A stretch of DNA of 64,000 nt from Prorocentrum cordatum (lineage: Eukaryota; Sar; Dinophyceae; Prorocentrales; Prorocentraceae), in NCBI GenBank assembly GCA_963575745.1, contig CAUYUJ010020727.1, forward strand, positions 383,501 through 447,500, in the 5' to 3' direction. Both the position numbers and the translations under genes were made by a program. Under the pieces are notes generated by a model. The model saw nothing but the letters and a program-made list of their open reading frames with translations. It searched no databases and was not told the DNA's origin. Positions 1-9,573 of this stretch are shown piece by piece (positions within the stretch are counted from its first letter, which is position 1; each line of letters begins with the position of its first letter).

Positions 1-237
1 GCCTCCTGAGGCTAGGGCCGCCCGCCCTCCTCTCGCTCCCGCCCTCGCCGCGCGGCCGAGCTTTGCGGTGGACGGCCCCGCCGTCTCCCTGGCGGCCCTT
101 GCGGGGGGCGCCTGGGCGGCGGCGAGGCCGCCCACTGGGGGGCTCGACGGTCACCGTCGGTAGCCCTTGGGGTGGCCACCCCCAGAAAAAAAATCGCTAT
201 GGTGTACACAGGCGATGTGGGCCGAAGAGTCGGGACC
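1..237. other. GC-rich stretch, nothing recognised
   Basis: GC-rich sequence with short open frames on both strands but no recognisable domain, start context or repeat. I see nothing functional here; the organised repeat begins just after it. Confidence 0.4.
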
Positions 238-2300
238 GTTCCTTGCGCAAGAAATATCAATAATCACAAATAGCTTACATATTGGATTTGACACGCTCGG
301 ATATCCTACGATTTTCTGGAGTTCGGTCCTGCTGGGGCCATGGAACTTTGGCGCACCGGAGCTATGGTACACGAGTGCGGTTCTGAAGTAGCAACCGTGG
401 TGCACATAGGCGTCGTCGTGTTCACTGTCAATCTGCGTGGTGTGCCCAGCCGCTGCGGTGCGCACGGGCGTTGCGGTGTACAGAGGCATTGTGGTGCACG
501 CAGGCATTGTTGTGTAGACAGGCGCTGCGGTATACACGAGCAGCTGTGGTATGCAAAGGCGCCGTGGCGCGCGCTAGACAGGCGCTGCGGCGTGCGCACA
601 CATGGTCGGCCAGAAACGGGGGGCCGCACCCCGGGCCAAACAAAAAATCAATAATCACACATCAGTTACACATTGAACTTGATATTTTCGGGCTCCCAAC
701 GATTTTCCAGATTTGGGCCCCAGCGGGACCGTGGAGGTGCACGGAAGCGCTGTGGCGCGATGTGCACAAACACCGCAGTGTACACAGGCGCTGTGGAACA
801 CACGGGCGTTGTCGTGTACACAGGCATTGTGGTGTACACAGGCGCTGATGTCTAGACAGGCACTGCGGTGTACACAAGCAACTGTGGTGTACAAAGGCGT
901 CGTGGCGCACGCTAGATAGGCGCTGTGGTGTACACAAACATGGTCGGCCCAAAACGGGGGGACCGTACCCCGGGCCAGAAAAATCAATAATCACAAATAA
1001 GTTACATAATTAATTTGAAACGTTAGGGCCTCCGGGGATTTTCCGTATTTCGCGCCCCAGCGGGGCCGTGGAGGTGCGCGGAAGCGCTGTGGCGCAAATG
1101 TTCGCCATACGCTGTAGTGCACGTTGCTCGCGTGGTGTGCACAGGCGTCGGGGTGTACACAGGCGCTGTGGTGCACGCGGAAGCATTTGCTGCAGCAACA
1201 CCTGTGGTGTGCAAGTCGGTTTTGGCGCACGCACAAGATTTCGCGGCTACGCTGAGCAATCACATCCCGCGTATTCCGGTGCGAGTTGTCCAGACATCCT
1301 TAGGCATTATCAGACGGCGCCCGCGTCGTCGCAGCACCACTGGTAGCATCGCGGCAGCATCGTCAGCAGCTGTAGGGGCCGCGGCACCAGTGCGCGCGGG
1401 CATGTGCAGGGCTGCCCACAGCGCGAACGTTAGGTTATCAGGCGGCCTCCTCCCCGCCCCCTCACCGGATAACCCGGGCTATCGCCGATTTCAAAACAGT
1501 GGTCTCCAGGCAGTGCGGTGTGCACGGGCTTTCTGCCGCACGCATCTGTCGTTGCAGCAGTAATCGTGGTGCACGCAGGCATAAAGGGTATACGCAAGTA
1601 TTGTGGTGTACGCATCACAAGCCCTGTGATGTACACAGGCACTGTGGTGTACACGATCGCAGTAGTGCGCAAGGTCGCTACGATGTAAGCGTGCGTTGTG
1701 GGGTATAATGGGCCCAAGCATATCTTCGCACTTTTTCCTCCTCATCCCTCGTCATTTCCGTGCACATAAGCCTTGTGTTTCATATTCGCTGTGGGCTCAA
1801 AATGTCCAAGCGTTCCTCGGGCCAGAAATACAAACGAATCACAATCATATCATCATATAGGATATGGTACATTCGGCCCCCCAGCAATTTCCCGGACTTT
1901 GGCTCCGTCGGGACCGTGGAGGTGTGCGCAAATTGTATGGTACACGCAGGCAGTGTACCCGCTTTTCCTGCTCTTCCTGCTGCTCCTGCGCCTCCTGCTC
2001 CTGCAACGAGTTTCTTTTGCTCCTTATGCTCCTCCCGCTGGTGCTGCCGTCCTGCGTGTGTTCCCCTGGCTGACGCCGCTCCGCGCGCCCCCAGCTGCGG
2101 ATGTGGTGCACGCAGGCGCCGTGGTGTGCACAGATCGCGCGATGTACAAAGGTGTCGTGGTGCACGCGGGTGTTATGGTCTCACAGTCGCCGTGGTGCAC
2201 ACGCATACGATTTCGGTAGCAGCCCTGGTGCACAAAGGCATTGTACAGAGCCCGTGCTGTGTGCACAAGCGTTGTGGGCTTGGGCGGCGACGACGACGAC
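238..2300. repeat. Degenerate higher-order repeat built of GTGTACAC-rich ~18-bp units
   Basis: Two levels of repetition are visible. A unit of about 110-120 bases, starting with CCGGGCCAGAAA followed by AATCAATAATCACAAAT and ending in GGACCGTGGAGGTGCGCGGAAGC, occurs at about 238-350, 628-755, 968-1090 and 1815-1935. It is strongly diverged in the first and last copies. Between the copies lies a run of degenerate units of roughly 18 bases close to GTGGTGTACACAGGCGCT, best preserved at 450-545, 770-930, 1115-1215 and 1600-1660. The palindrome GTGTACAC is the conserved heart of the short unit. No convincing coding frame crosses the region; the open frames are by-products of the repeat. It may be satellite DNA or the decayed non-coding end of a mobile element. 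Confidence 0.7.
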
Positions 2301-2312
2301 GACGACGACGTA
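2284..2312. repeat. ACG trinucleotide tract
   Basis: Short perfect run of ACG/CGA repeats at the downstream edge of the GTGTACAC repeat region. Confidence 0.85.
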
Positions 2313-2415
2313 GGCGGCGCGCCTCAGGGAGTGCGCGCCGCGGCCCCAATTACCGTAACCCCCCTCCACGCCCCACCCCCCCGGGTAACATGCGTTATCC
2401 TTCAGAAATAAGCAA

Positions 2416-2512
2416 CCTTGCTCCTCCTCCTCCTTTTTCTCCTCCTCCTTTTTCTCCTCCTCCTCCTCTTCCTCCTCCTCCTTCTCCTCGTCCTCCTCCT
2501 CATCCTCCTTTT
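2416..2512. repeat. Imperfect CCT/CTC pyrimidine tract
   Basis: Almost pure pyrimidine on the plus strand, mostly CTC triplets with interspersed TTTTTC. It directly abuts the spliced-leader relic. A pyrimidine tract followed by an AG is what a trans-splice acceptor looks like, but here the spliced leader itself follows, so the juxtaposition may be accidental. Confidence 0.75.
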
Positions 2513-2534
2513 CCCGTAGCCATTTTGGCTCAAG
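2513..2534 (+). other. Dinoflagellate spliced-leader relic
   Basis: Bases 2514-2534 match positions 2-22 of the canonical 22-nt dinoflagellate spliced leader (DCCGTAGCCATTTTGGCTCAAG) exactly. Base 2513 is C where the consensus allows A, G or T. The base after the terminal AAG is T and no GT donor follows, so this is not an SL RNA gene. It is what remains when a trans-spliced mRNA is reverse transcribed and re-inserted, a process established for dinoflagellates. It identifies the host group of the window. Confidence 0.9.
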
Positions 2535-2551
2535 TCCGCCCCCCCTCGGGG

Positions 2552-2674
2552 ATGTCGGAGTTGGCCGAAATGGTCACCATAGCCGTCTCGCTCGAGGCCC
2601 CCTGGCCGAGCGCCGCGCCGCCTGCACGCGAGGCCCGCGGCTCCATATGTTCCCACGATGGCTTGCACGGATGA
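2552..2674 (+). CDS. Short ORF (40 aa) directly downstream of the spliced-leader relic
   Basis: The first ATG after the spliced leader, 18 bases downstream, opens a 40-codon frame beginning MSELAEMVTIAV and ending HDGLHG before TGA. The 5' UTR would be very short, as is common for dinoflagellate mRNAs. No domain is recognisable. Another frame, starting at 2658 and running toward the CAT tract, also looks protein-like, so the original retrocopied gene may have been longer and frameshifted. I infer that this is the 5' end of a processed gene copy whose 3' part was lost to, or pushed away by, the insertion of the LTR element at 2976. There is no independent evidence that it is expressed. Confidence 0.35.
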   Translation: MSELAEMVTIAVSLEAPWPSAAPPAREARGSICSHDGLHG

Positions 2675-2932
2675 TCCAGTTCGAGCAGCCACTGACTGTG
2701 TTGCTCGCGCTGCTGGCATCCCGCATGCTCGTCAATTCCGTGCCCTACAGCTGGGCTTCGCTCGGCTTCGTCGTCGCGCACCTCATCTTGACGCTTTGCT
2801 CCCACACCCACCCGCCACCTCGCGCAAGTGGACGCCGTCAGTCCCGCTGGGCACCTGTTTCGGCGAGAACCTGCACCGCGTCGCCAGCTTCATACAGCAG
2901 CTCCACGCTCTTGCCGCTGCAGGTGGAGGCGC

Positions 2933-2933
<1 letters not shown>

Positions 2934-2974
<41 letters not shown>

Positions 2975-2975
2975 A
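2934..2975. repeat. CAT microsatellite at the 5' boundary of the giant element
   Basis: About 13 uninterrupted CAT/TCA triplets ending at the first base of the 5' LTR. The same motif resumes immediately after the 3' LTR (26663 onward), which shows that the element inserted into a CAT tract. Poly-His, poly-Ile and poly-Ser readings of this stretch are artefacts of the repeat. Confidence 0.9.
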
Positions 2976-3286
2976 TACATATGTTCCTCTCCGCCTCATC
3001 CTGCACTTGCCTCCTCTGCTGCCTGCCTTGCCACACCTTGGCACTGCGGTACCATCCCGCAGCTATCTTGTATTCAAGCGAGAAAAGGAGCGCGCCAGCC
3101 CTCGGCCGCTGCGCGTCGTCGGTTGTCGGCCGGCCGGACCTCCTCCCTTCCTATACTTGAGTGCAGTTGCTTAGCGGTTACTTGTAGTTCCATCGAAGTC
3201 TCATCCCGTGTCGTCTTCTTCTGAGCAGAGTCAACATGAGACCTTAATCCCTTTGACATTTCACCCCGACTCTCAGAGGAAAGACT
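2976..3286 (+). repeat. 5' long terminal repeat of the giant copia element
   Basis: This stretch aligns without gaps over 311 bases to 26352-26662, with about 20 substitutions by hand count (roughly 93-94% identity). The boundary is set where similarity stops: upstream is the CAT tract, downstream the copies diverge abruptly. A TG lies at 2982-2983, but no CA lies at the end, so the usual TG...CA termini are not clear. The LTR includes the first codons of gag. Its ATG has become AAG at 3196-3198, whereas the 3' LTR keeps ATG at 26572-26574. The divergence means that the insertion is old. Confidence 0.92.
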
Positions 3287-4272
3287 GGTTATCAGCCGAA
3301 ACCCGCGACCAAGTCGCAACAGGGATGAGCTATGATGAGACAGCCGAATTGCCCGTCGGATCGCAAGTTGTACAACGTGACGGGCAGGAACTGCAGGACA
3401 GCGGCCCGGGGAGGGGCCGCCTTCCCTCTTCTTCGAATACCACTCGGATCTCTCGCGGTAGGAGTAGGGGGGAAGTTATAGATTTGTCCATAGATGATTC
3501 TCCCTCTCGAATGCCGATCGGTGATCGTGAACAGACCCCAGACCCGACGAGGCGGGACGGCACAGCAGCAAAGGCCAGACGAAGAGCCTTTTCGTCTTGG
3601 GTTGCCGAGTCCTCGGATACAATACATTCCAGCCCGATTGCCATACGGACTATTGTGCCGGCCGCTGGCCAAGCCAGAGAGACTGAGTGGTCCAGAGGCG
3701 TGTACCCCGCCGTCCCAAACGGATGGGGAAACGCTCAAGGGACTCACCCCATCCCGATAGCCGTGAACGGACAAACCGGCCAAGATAGTGACGAACAGCT
3801 TGATGATGGAGATGACATAAACTCCATGGAGGAAGACATTGAATACGCTAACGATCAAGTGTCATTGAGCCGAGATTTGTCATCGATAATTGATGCAGAC
3901 CATCCTGTCCAAGACGGGAGGTCGTCCCCTGGGCAGGAAATAATTGACTACCATCACGTGGAAACCCTTGGGAAAGCGTTTGCAGAACCAGATTCAGATA
4001 CCGAGATAAGTGACCTGCCGCCCCAGGCGGTCGAGGTCGAAATGGGGTATCAGACTCATGCGAAGCACGACCGGGAGATCACAGGGCGAACTCCCGCTCC
4101 TCGACTCAAGAAGCACAGGAATGAAGATTGCGACTTGAATAATTCCCCGCTTCAAGAAGGTTTCTATCGAACTGCCGTCGCCACAGGCGATTGGCAACCA
4201 ACGATGCCCGCTGTAGTTGAGGATGATGAAATGCTCGCCCCCCCCCCCCCCCGGCTTCGCTACATGAGTTGA
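3208..4272 (+). CDS. Gag N-terminal segment, hydrophilic, starting inside the LTR
   Basis: The frame is open from the LTR to a TGA at 4270 (about 355 codons). The natural start is probably the codon at 3196, now AAG but ATG in the 3' LTR. No other early ATG gives the same frame, so initiation in this copy is doubtful. The product is acidic, rich in Ser, Asp and Pro, with a repeated DSD/DDGD character and no recognisable fold. Its position directly after the LTR and before the coiled-coil and capsid-like regions makes it the N-terminal part of Gag by location. Reading continues in other frames after 4272, so the end is a break and not a natural terminus. Confidence 0.55.
   Translation: MSSSSEQSQHETLIPLTFHPDSQRKDWLSAETRDQVATGMSYDETAELPVGSQVVQRDGQELQDSGPGRGRLPSSSNTTRISRGRSRGEVIDLSIDDSPSRMPIGDREQTPDPTRRDGTAAKARRRAFSSWVAESSDTIHSSPIAIRTIVPAAGQARETEWSRGVYPAVPNGWGNAQGTHPIPIAVNGQTGQDSDEQLDDGDDINSMEEDIEYANDQVSLSRDLSSIIDADHPVQDGRSSPGQEIIDYHHVETLGKAFAEPDSDTEISDLPPQAVEVEMGYQTHAKHDREITGRTPAPRLKKHRNEDCDLNNSPLQEGFYRTAVATGDWQPTMPAVVEDDEMLAPPPPRLRYMS
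3286..3300 (+). promoter_or_regulatory. Candidate tRNA primer-binding site
   Basis: The first bases after the 5' LTR read TGGTTATCAGCCGAA. A PBS beginning TGG at this place is standard for LTR elements. TGGTATCAG is the usual initiator-Met PBS of plant copia elements, from which this differs by one inserted T. The tRNA assignment is tentative. Confidence 0.5.
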
Positions 4273-4366
4273 TCAGACAAGACGAAAGGGATGGGGGGCT
4301 TCGAGAGGCGGCCAGGCCGCCAGAGAGTACGCACACTCGTCCTAGATCGTCTGCTTCGAGCAGGGG

Positions 4367-5098
4367 GTGGCCCAAGATGCCGCGATCTGGCGCCCGATCC
4401 ACTTCGAGGAGCAACAGTGCAATATCCACGCGCGAGACATGCTGGAACCGGGGCCCCAACTGCCCGCCCCAGGCCGAAAGCAGATGTCTGGGGGGGGCCC
4501 ACAGACCGAATGGGGCCTGCAAGCGCCCAGTGCGTGGAAGTTGCTCAGATGTATGTCCCAATTGTGGCAATCAATGTTGCGTGGGGGTTGCATTCAGATG
4601 GAAGAGCATAATTGCTCATGCCTTCTCATCCAAGCTATGCAGGATCAGGCTAGACTTGTTGAGGCCAAGACTCAGCAATAAATTCTGGCCCGCGAAGCCC
4701 AGAGGGCCGAGCAGGCCCGACTGGGCCGAGAAGAGATGAATGCAGTTATTGAGGACGTTCGGAAGAAGTTCGAGGCTGAATGACTTGCTCTGGCCCAAGC
4801 TGCCAGAAAGCGGGAACAAGAGCTGGTGGAACATATGCCCCATCAAACCGCGGCTGCCCAGCAGCGCGCGGAAGAAGAAGCCGAGAACATAAATACTGAG
4901 ATGATAGCCTCCGAACGACAGGCCGCAGTGACGGCGATCAGTCAGCCTGTTGATGCCAAGACCGCATCCGCCGCAGATGTGGCGGCGAGAATAGAAGGAG
5001 AGAGGGCCGCTACAGCCAGGGCAGAACAAGAAAAAAACAGGAGCTCCCAGAGCAACTTCAAACTGCCAGGCTGGAAGCGGCCAATGCCCAGATTGTAA
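4367..5098 (+). pseudogene. Gag coiled-coil segment, two in-frame stops
   Basis: One frame runs through this interval with TAA at 4679 and TGA at 4781. The second half (about 4620-5098) is typical coiled coil: Glu/Ala/Arg/Gln-rich, with stretches such as REAQRAEQARLGREEM and QRAEEEAENINTEM. The two stops fall inside that uniform stretch, so they are mutations rather than gene ends. After 5098 the coiled coil appears to continue in the frame of the next entry. It is a linker or oligomerisation part of Gag by position; no family can be named. Confidence 0.5.
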
Positions 5099-5178
5099 CT
5101 GCGACGATAGTTGATCAGAATAAACAATATCGAGAAAAACTTAAGTTACATGAAAACGCCAGAGCATCTCTTCAGCGT

Positions 5179-5778
5179 ATGCAGTTGGGCGACAATACGT
5201 GCCCGCCGGCTAAGCCGGCTGGGGCGAGTAGACGACCGTCGCCGGCGGTCCAGTCGTCCGGCGCAACGTCCTCGCAGGCCCAGTCTGGCTCGACGACCAT
5301 GGGGAGTGGGATGCCGCCAATGCTGAAAGTGAGGGCTGCGCCGCAGCCACAGCCCGCGAGATGGGCTGATGAAGAGAGTTGCTCGACTTGCTTCAATCCG
5401 AAAGTTGGAAAATGCGCCACTTGTGGACTGCCAAGCTGCAAAGACCACTTCAATGCGAGCACCAGACGGTGTTCTACATGTACTCAACGAAAGAGTCTGC
5501 CGGAAGAACAGGAGAAGTGGGATGAGCAATGGCAAAGACACAGTGCGGATCATAACTTCCGGGCTCAACAGCAAAAGCTTCTTGACGAATGTAGCGCTGA
5601 TAAACTGAACGTTCAGCGGATGAAGGAGCAAGCTGAGGAGCAGATTAGACCAAGCTCAGAAAGGTCAGTTGCCGACATTCGGGAGAAGGATCAGGCTCTG
5701 GCGCGCGCAGTTGCATCAGAGAAAGAGGTGATGAAGCTCAAAGCTATCATCACCGAGGCCTTTCCATCACCGAGATAA
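5179..5778 (+). CDS. Gag segment with a cysteine-rich zinc-binding-like cluster
   Basis: About 200 codons in a frame shifted relative to the preceding coiled coil. Residues about 70-100 contain a dense Cys cluster: CSTCFNPKVGKCATCGLPSC, then a short spacer with DHF and a second CSTC. The paired CxxC spacing suggests a small zinc-binding module of the kind found in nucleocapsid or ring-like domains. The rest is charged and alpha-helical in character (QRMKEQAEEQIR). The product ends at TGA 5776. Gag continues in the next frame two bases later, so another frameshift separates the two. There is no ATG requirement at its start; it was part of a longer polyprotein. Confidence 0.5.
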   Translation: MQLGDNTCPPAKPAGASRRPSPAVQSSGATSSQAQSGSTTMGSGMPPMLKVRAAPQPQPARWADEESCSTCFNPKVGKCATCGLPSCKDHFNASTRRCSTCTQRKSLPEEQEKWDEQWQRHSADHNFRAQQQKLLDECSADKLNVQRMKEQAEEQIRPSSERSVADIREKDQALARAVASEKEVMKLKAIITEAFPSPR

Positions 5779-5779
5779 A

Positions 5780-8038
5780 TTGCTCAAGTTTAGCCCATTC
5801 GGCTCGCCTCTGCTTTCACAGGAAACGCCCGTAAGGCCTGTCATGCGACCCCATTATGCTGTTCCTGGCCCTGTAATCGAGGGTCCGGCCACGCCTGGTA
5901 CCTCCGAGAATGGTTTACCTATCAACACGGATTTCACAGGTACCACCGATGACATGACCTTCGTTAACTATCATCCGTTCACGAAGGACGGACCTGTGAA
6001 ACCGCCAGCGGCCAAGCCGTCTGATGCAAGCAAAAATCATGCGCCGGCGGCCGCGCCGCCTGGCGGGGCTGGACAAGGCAAGGATGGGGACGACAATAGT
6101 GCCGCGCCAAGTACTGAGATTTTGTCGGCACTTAACGACGCTATTCGCGACCAGCCAGAGAAGCCGCCCCCAGGGAGTCCGGGAGGTCCTGGACCCCCAG
6201 GCGGCGGAGGAGGTCGTGGCGGACCTCAGGGCCCAGGAGGGCCACATGACCCGGGAGGCCTTGATGAGAGTACCCCTCTGGACCAGTGGAGACAGGTTGG
6301 AAACAATCAGAAGGTTGATCTGATGGGCATTCCTGATGTTACAAGCATGCGGGAGTGGCAGATGCATGCAGTCCGTGCTATTGCTGGATCGTCTCCTGAG
6401 ATCCAATCAGCACAGCGTTGGATCATGGAAGCTATGGGCCCCGCTGTGGATAACGCACAGCTCAGAAATCCAGGCCGCTTCCAGCGTCTCGACATCATGA
6501 TCGCCACAAACTTGATTGAGAAGTTCAACAAGATGCGTAGGAATCGCAGTCTGTCCACTCATCGCGTACACTTCCTTCAACAGATCAGTCGAATAGAATA
6601 TGGCGCTCAGAATGAGGAGAGGCTCTTAACGGGGCGCGAGATGATACGAGCCATCTGCTATTGGTGTTCCGTCAGATCGGAGTTAGGTCAACATCGCATT
6701 TCGCGTGATATCTTTAAGGTAGTCATTGACCCCCATCGTCCAGATGCTGACTTATATCAGTTCTATAATGAATGAACAGACGTTTATCAACAGCTCTACG
6801 GCGTCCGACCTCCATCTGATGAGATGTGAGCCTCAATCCATGCACACTTCATAGAGCAATGCAGGAAGCCTAAGAAGCTAGCTTTCGTTTGTCCACTTTA
6901 CGACTTGTCCAGAGATAAGTTAGGAGAAGGCGTGAGGTCCTACGAATGGCTCATATCTCAGATTGAAGCAATGATGTTGCGCGACAAGGAAGAATGGAAC
7001 ATCAGTATGCATGAGGGTACTCTGAACCAACGTGCTCGACAGGCGCGATTGGGCGGTGGTGGAGGCAATGGCAGTGATAACCGCCGAGGTCCCAACGGCA
7101 AAGCCGCTGCGGCAAAAGTAGCGGCTCGTCTAGGGAAACCCACGGACGTTATGAAGAGCGGAGCGACCAAGGGCGAGTCGACGCGCAAGTTTGTACGGAA
7201 GGGCCAGACCTGCCCGAATGCAGGTCAGGGGTGCCCATTTATGAATCATAAGAAGCCCAAAGCTGCCGCGCCGGCTCAGCCGGCTGCGGGATCCAAGTCG
7301 AATGCTGCTCCAACTCAGAACGAGAATCCCAGAGGGAGATCTGAGAAACCCGACGGCCGAGGCCGAAAGGCGCAGAGCCGATCACAGACTCCGATGGGTG
7401 GCCGTGGAAAAGGAGCGCAACAACGGAACGGGAGTCAATCCAATCGTTCGCGCGGAAGAGAGAGCGCGTTGCCGTGTTATGCTTATTCACGGGGCCCCAA
7501 GAATTGCCGTGGACCCCAAGACGGCTGCGCCAGACAACACAGAGCCTTGACCGATGCAGAGAAGCTTAAGCGCGACAAGTACGAACAAGCGAAGCTTGAC
7601 GCGGGACAGACTCTGGGATATGAGCGTACAGTTAAACAAGCCAGTGCCGCTGCTGCCAATGCTTCCTCATCTTCGGGTGATGGTTGCTCTAGGGCCTCCG
7701 GTAACAGTTCAGAGAAACGCAGGAAAGACTGAGACAATAACAAAGGCAGAGGCAAAGGTAAAGACATGATCTGTCGCTCTTTCAAGGAAACAGGCAAATG
7801 CGCGCGTGGTAAAGAGTGTTGGTTCGCCAAGACCACGCCCAACCATCCGCGACGCTGGCTTCGCACTGGCGGCCGAGCCGCCAGTGCTGGAAGACTGATT
7901 GTTTGTAGTAATTTTGTTAAGGGTACTTTTTCTTACCTTCCTCGCTCGACGGATGCGGCGACGCCCGCGTCGGTCAAACCGAAAGCGGGGGGGGGGCTGG
8001 GAAGGTGTCCACTGACCAAGTCAGCTTGGGTGCCATAG
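5780..8038 (+). pseudogene. Gag capsid/nucleocapsid region, one frame broken by three TGA codons
   Basis: A single frame spans the interval with stops only at 6773, 6827 and 7730, all TGA. The first part is Pro/Gly-rich linker. About 6270-7050 is a helical block resembling a copia capsid, including MGIPDVTSMREWQ, a segment around FNKMRRNRS, and YEWLISQIEAMML. Then comes a basic Gly/Lys/Arg-rich tail with two cysteine clusters: CYAYSRGPKNCRGPQDGC followed by ARQH near 7477-7540, and CRSFKETGKCARGKEC near 7772-7820. The first has CCCH spacing and the second lacks a close His. Both fit RNA-binding nucleocapsid fingers. Restoring any one stop is not needed to see that the frame is continuous. Confidence 0.65.
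7864..7886 (+). repeat. Perfect 10-bp hairpin of the element's hairpin family
   Basis: CACTGGCGGC (7864-7873) pairs without mismatch with 7877-7886 around the triloop CGA. It is the longest uninterrupted stem in the family and lies at the 3' end of the Gag nucleocapsid frame. Confidence 0.9.
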
Positions 8039-8039
8039 C

Positions 8040-8463
8040 GCGCCCCGCCCCGTTAGTTCGGGGCCTTCCTGGGCAGAAGCAGGCCGGCCTTCAATTTTCG
8101 AAGGCCTCTATAAATGCGAGCGGAGGAGTTGATAGGAATCCCTCTGGTGGAGAGTTTCACCATGAGTGCAGGGGGCAAGTTGAGAATCTTGTAAATATTA
8201 TTGCAAATTTCCTGCACCCTCTTTCTCGGGGCGCTATCAAGGTGTATTGGAGCGACCCCCCTAGAAAAAGTTGCATTCGATCTAGGACAAGGGGCCGGTG
8301 CAAATTCCGCGTCCGATTTCGCCCCTCGACTGCGGAGCCCGCCATCACTTGCAGGAAGGCGCGTCGCCGCGACCTAAGAGAGTTGCCCTCAAGTGACAAA
8401 GACAGGCGGAGGTTCCCAGGAGAAATACGCCGACAGATGTCCACTTAGTCGAGAGCGTCTGCG
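8040..8463 (+). other. Unassigned stretch between gag and protease
   Basis: About 420 bases in which no frame is convincing in coding character. Plus-strand frames are short and change. It probably holds the Gag-Pol transition with frameshifts I cannot locate. Confidence 0.4.
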
Positions 8464-9573
8464 GTGGAGGCCCTGATCAGGGCGTCAGACCTACAAGATG
8501 ACGTCTGGCTCCTTTGGTTGAGGGCTGAGGAGGGGGAAGAGGGCCCACACGGCACAGCCGCTGCGGGATGCACAGACAAAGACGCTGCGTATCTTGGAGC
8601 GCTGAGCTTTATATTTGATACGGGGTGTGGGTATAACCTCATAGCGGAAAAGCATGTTAAAAGTGCAGGTGCAATGGGACTGATTCGAGGGCTTCCGCAA
8701 TCGATCACTCTGAATATTGCCGGGGGAGAATCAAAAACCCTCGGTTCCGTTCGCACCGCATGCCCTAAGTTTAAGGGTGGTAGTTTAAACGCTTCGGTCA
8801 TGCCGGAGACCCCGTGCGTGATCTCGGTAGGAGAGCGGTGCATGGATCGCGGCTTTAGTTTCCTCTGGCCAGCCGGCCGAAGGCCCTACCTATTGTTGCC
8901 CAACGGTCAAAGAGTGGACCTGATCGTCGAGGGCAAGATTCCGTACTTGACCCTTTCAGGCAAGGAGGCGCTGGGTCAGTGGATGTGCGCGGTTGCCGCT
9001 GGGGAGGGTGAACTTCCCGAGCGGTGGTGTTGCGCGACGCCAGGCGCCAAGGCATTTCTGGACAATGTGGAATCAGCGGGAGGCCCTTTGCCCCATGCTG
9101 TTCAGACTCGCGTAACCATAGACTTGCATACACATGAGTTGATTGGCAACCACAGCTACGTTGACGGACGGCCGACTGAGCTCGAGCCCGTTTTTCCGCC
9201 CTCATTAGTCTCTGCGGATACCATCACTTATTTCTACGATTCGCCTCATAAGGCTAGCGAAAGCGGTTGGAGTCGGACACCGACCGGCACTGCTGCCTCC
9301 AAATGTTTCTCGACTTTGCCCTGCCACGGCCAAGCCGTAGGTCAGACCGATGAGCAGCCCGGCAAAGCTGTGGCCTGCGTAGCCGCATATAAGAGCCCTA
9401 GTTGGTATGGGGTCTCAGGATACCTCACCTACGACATGGATCAAGGGTTGGACTCCAATGCGTGCGACGCGGCCCCCGGGCCCGAGGAGGGCGAAGTTGG
9501 AGACGCTGACGGTGTCGACCTGGTCGACATCGAAGCACCGTCAGAACCAGACCCAGACGATGCAGAGGTTTAG
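8464..9573 (+). CDS. Retroviral-type aspartic protease domain and downstream linker
   Basis: About 369 codons. The protease active-site motif DTG is at residues 52-54, within LSFIFDTGCGYNLIAEKHV (the G after DTG is usually A or S; here it is C). An ILG-like second motif is not obvious. A glycine-rich stretch near ALSGKEALG may be the flap-to-terminus region. The remaining 200 residues are a hydrophilic linker toward integrase, rich in Asp/Glu/Pro at the end. The frame continues through a TAG at 9571 into the integrase N-terminus without changing phase, so the stop is an internal nonsense mutation. Function: cleavage of the Gag-Pol polyprotein. Confidence 0.75.
   Translation: MEALIRASDLQDDVWLLWLRAEEGEEGPHGTAAAGCTDKDAAYLGALSFIFDTGCGYNLIAEKHVKSAGAMGLIRGLPQSITLNIAGGESKTLGSVRTACPKFKGGSLNASVMPETPCVISVGERCMDRGFSFLWPAGRRPYLLLPNGQRVDLIVEGKIPYLTLSGKEALGQWMCAVAAGEGELPERWCCATPGAKAFLDNVESAGGPLPHAVQTRVTIDLHTHELIGNHSYVDGRPTELEPVFPPSLVSADTITYFYDSPHKASESGWSRTPTGTAASKCFSTLPCHGQAVGQTDEQPGKAVACVAAYKSPSWYGVSGYLTYDMDQGLDSNACDAAPGPEEGEVGDADGVDLVDIEAPSEPDPDDAEV

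Noticed and set aside
2513-2534. SL RNA gene
   Set aside because: The exon-like 22-mer is not followed by a GT donor or an Sm-site-containing intron; an mRNA-derived relic fits better.
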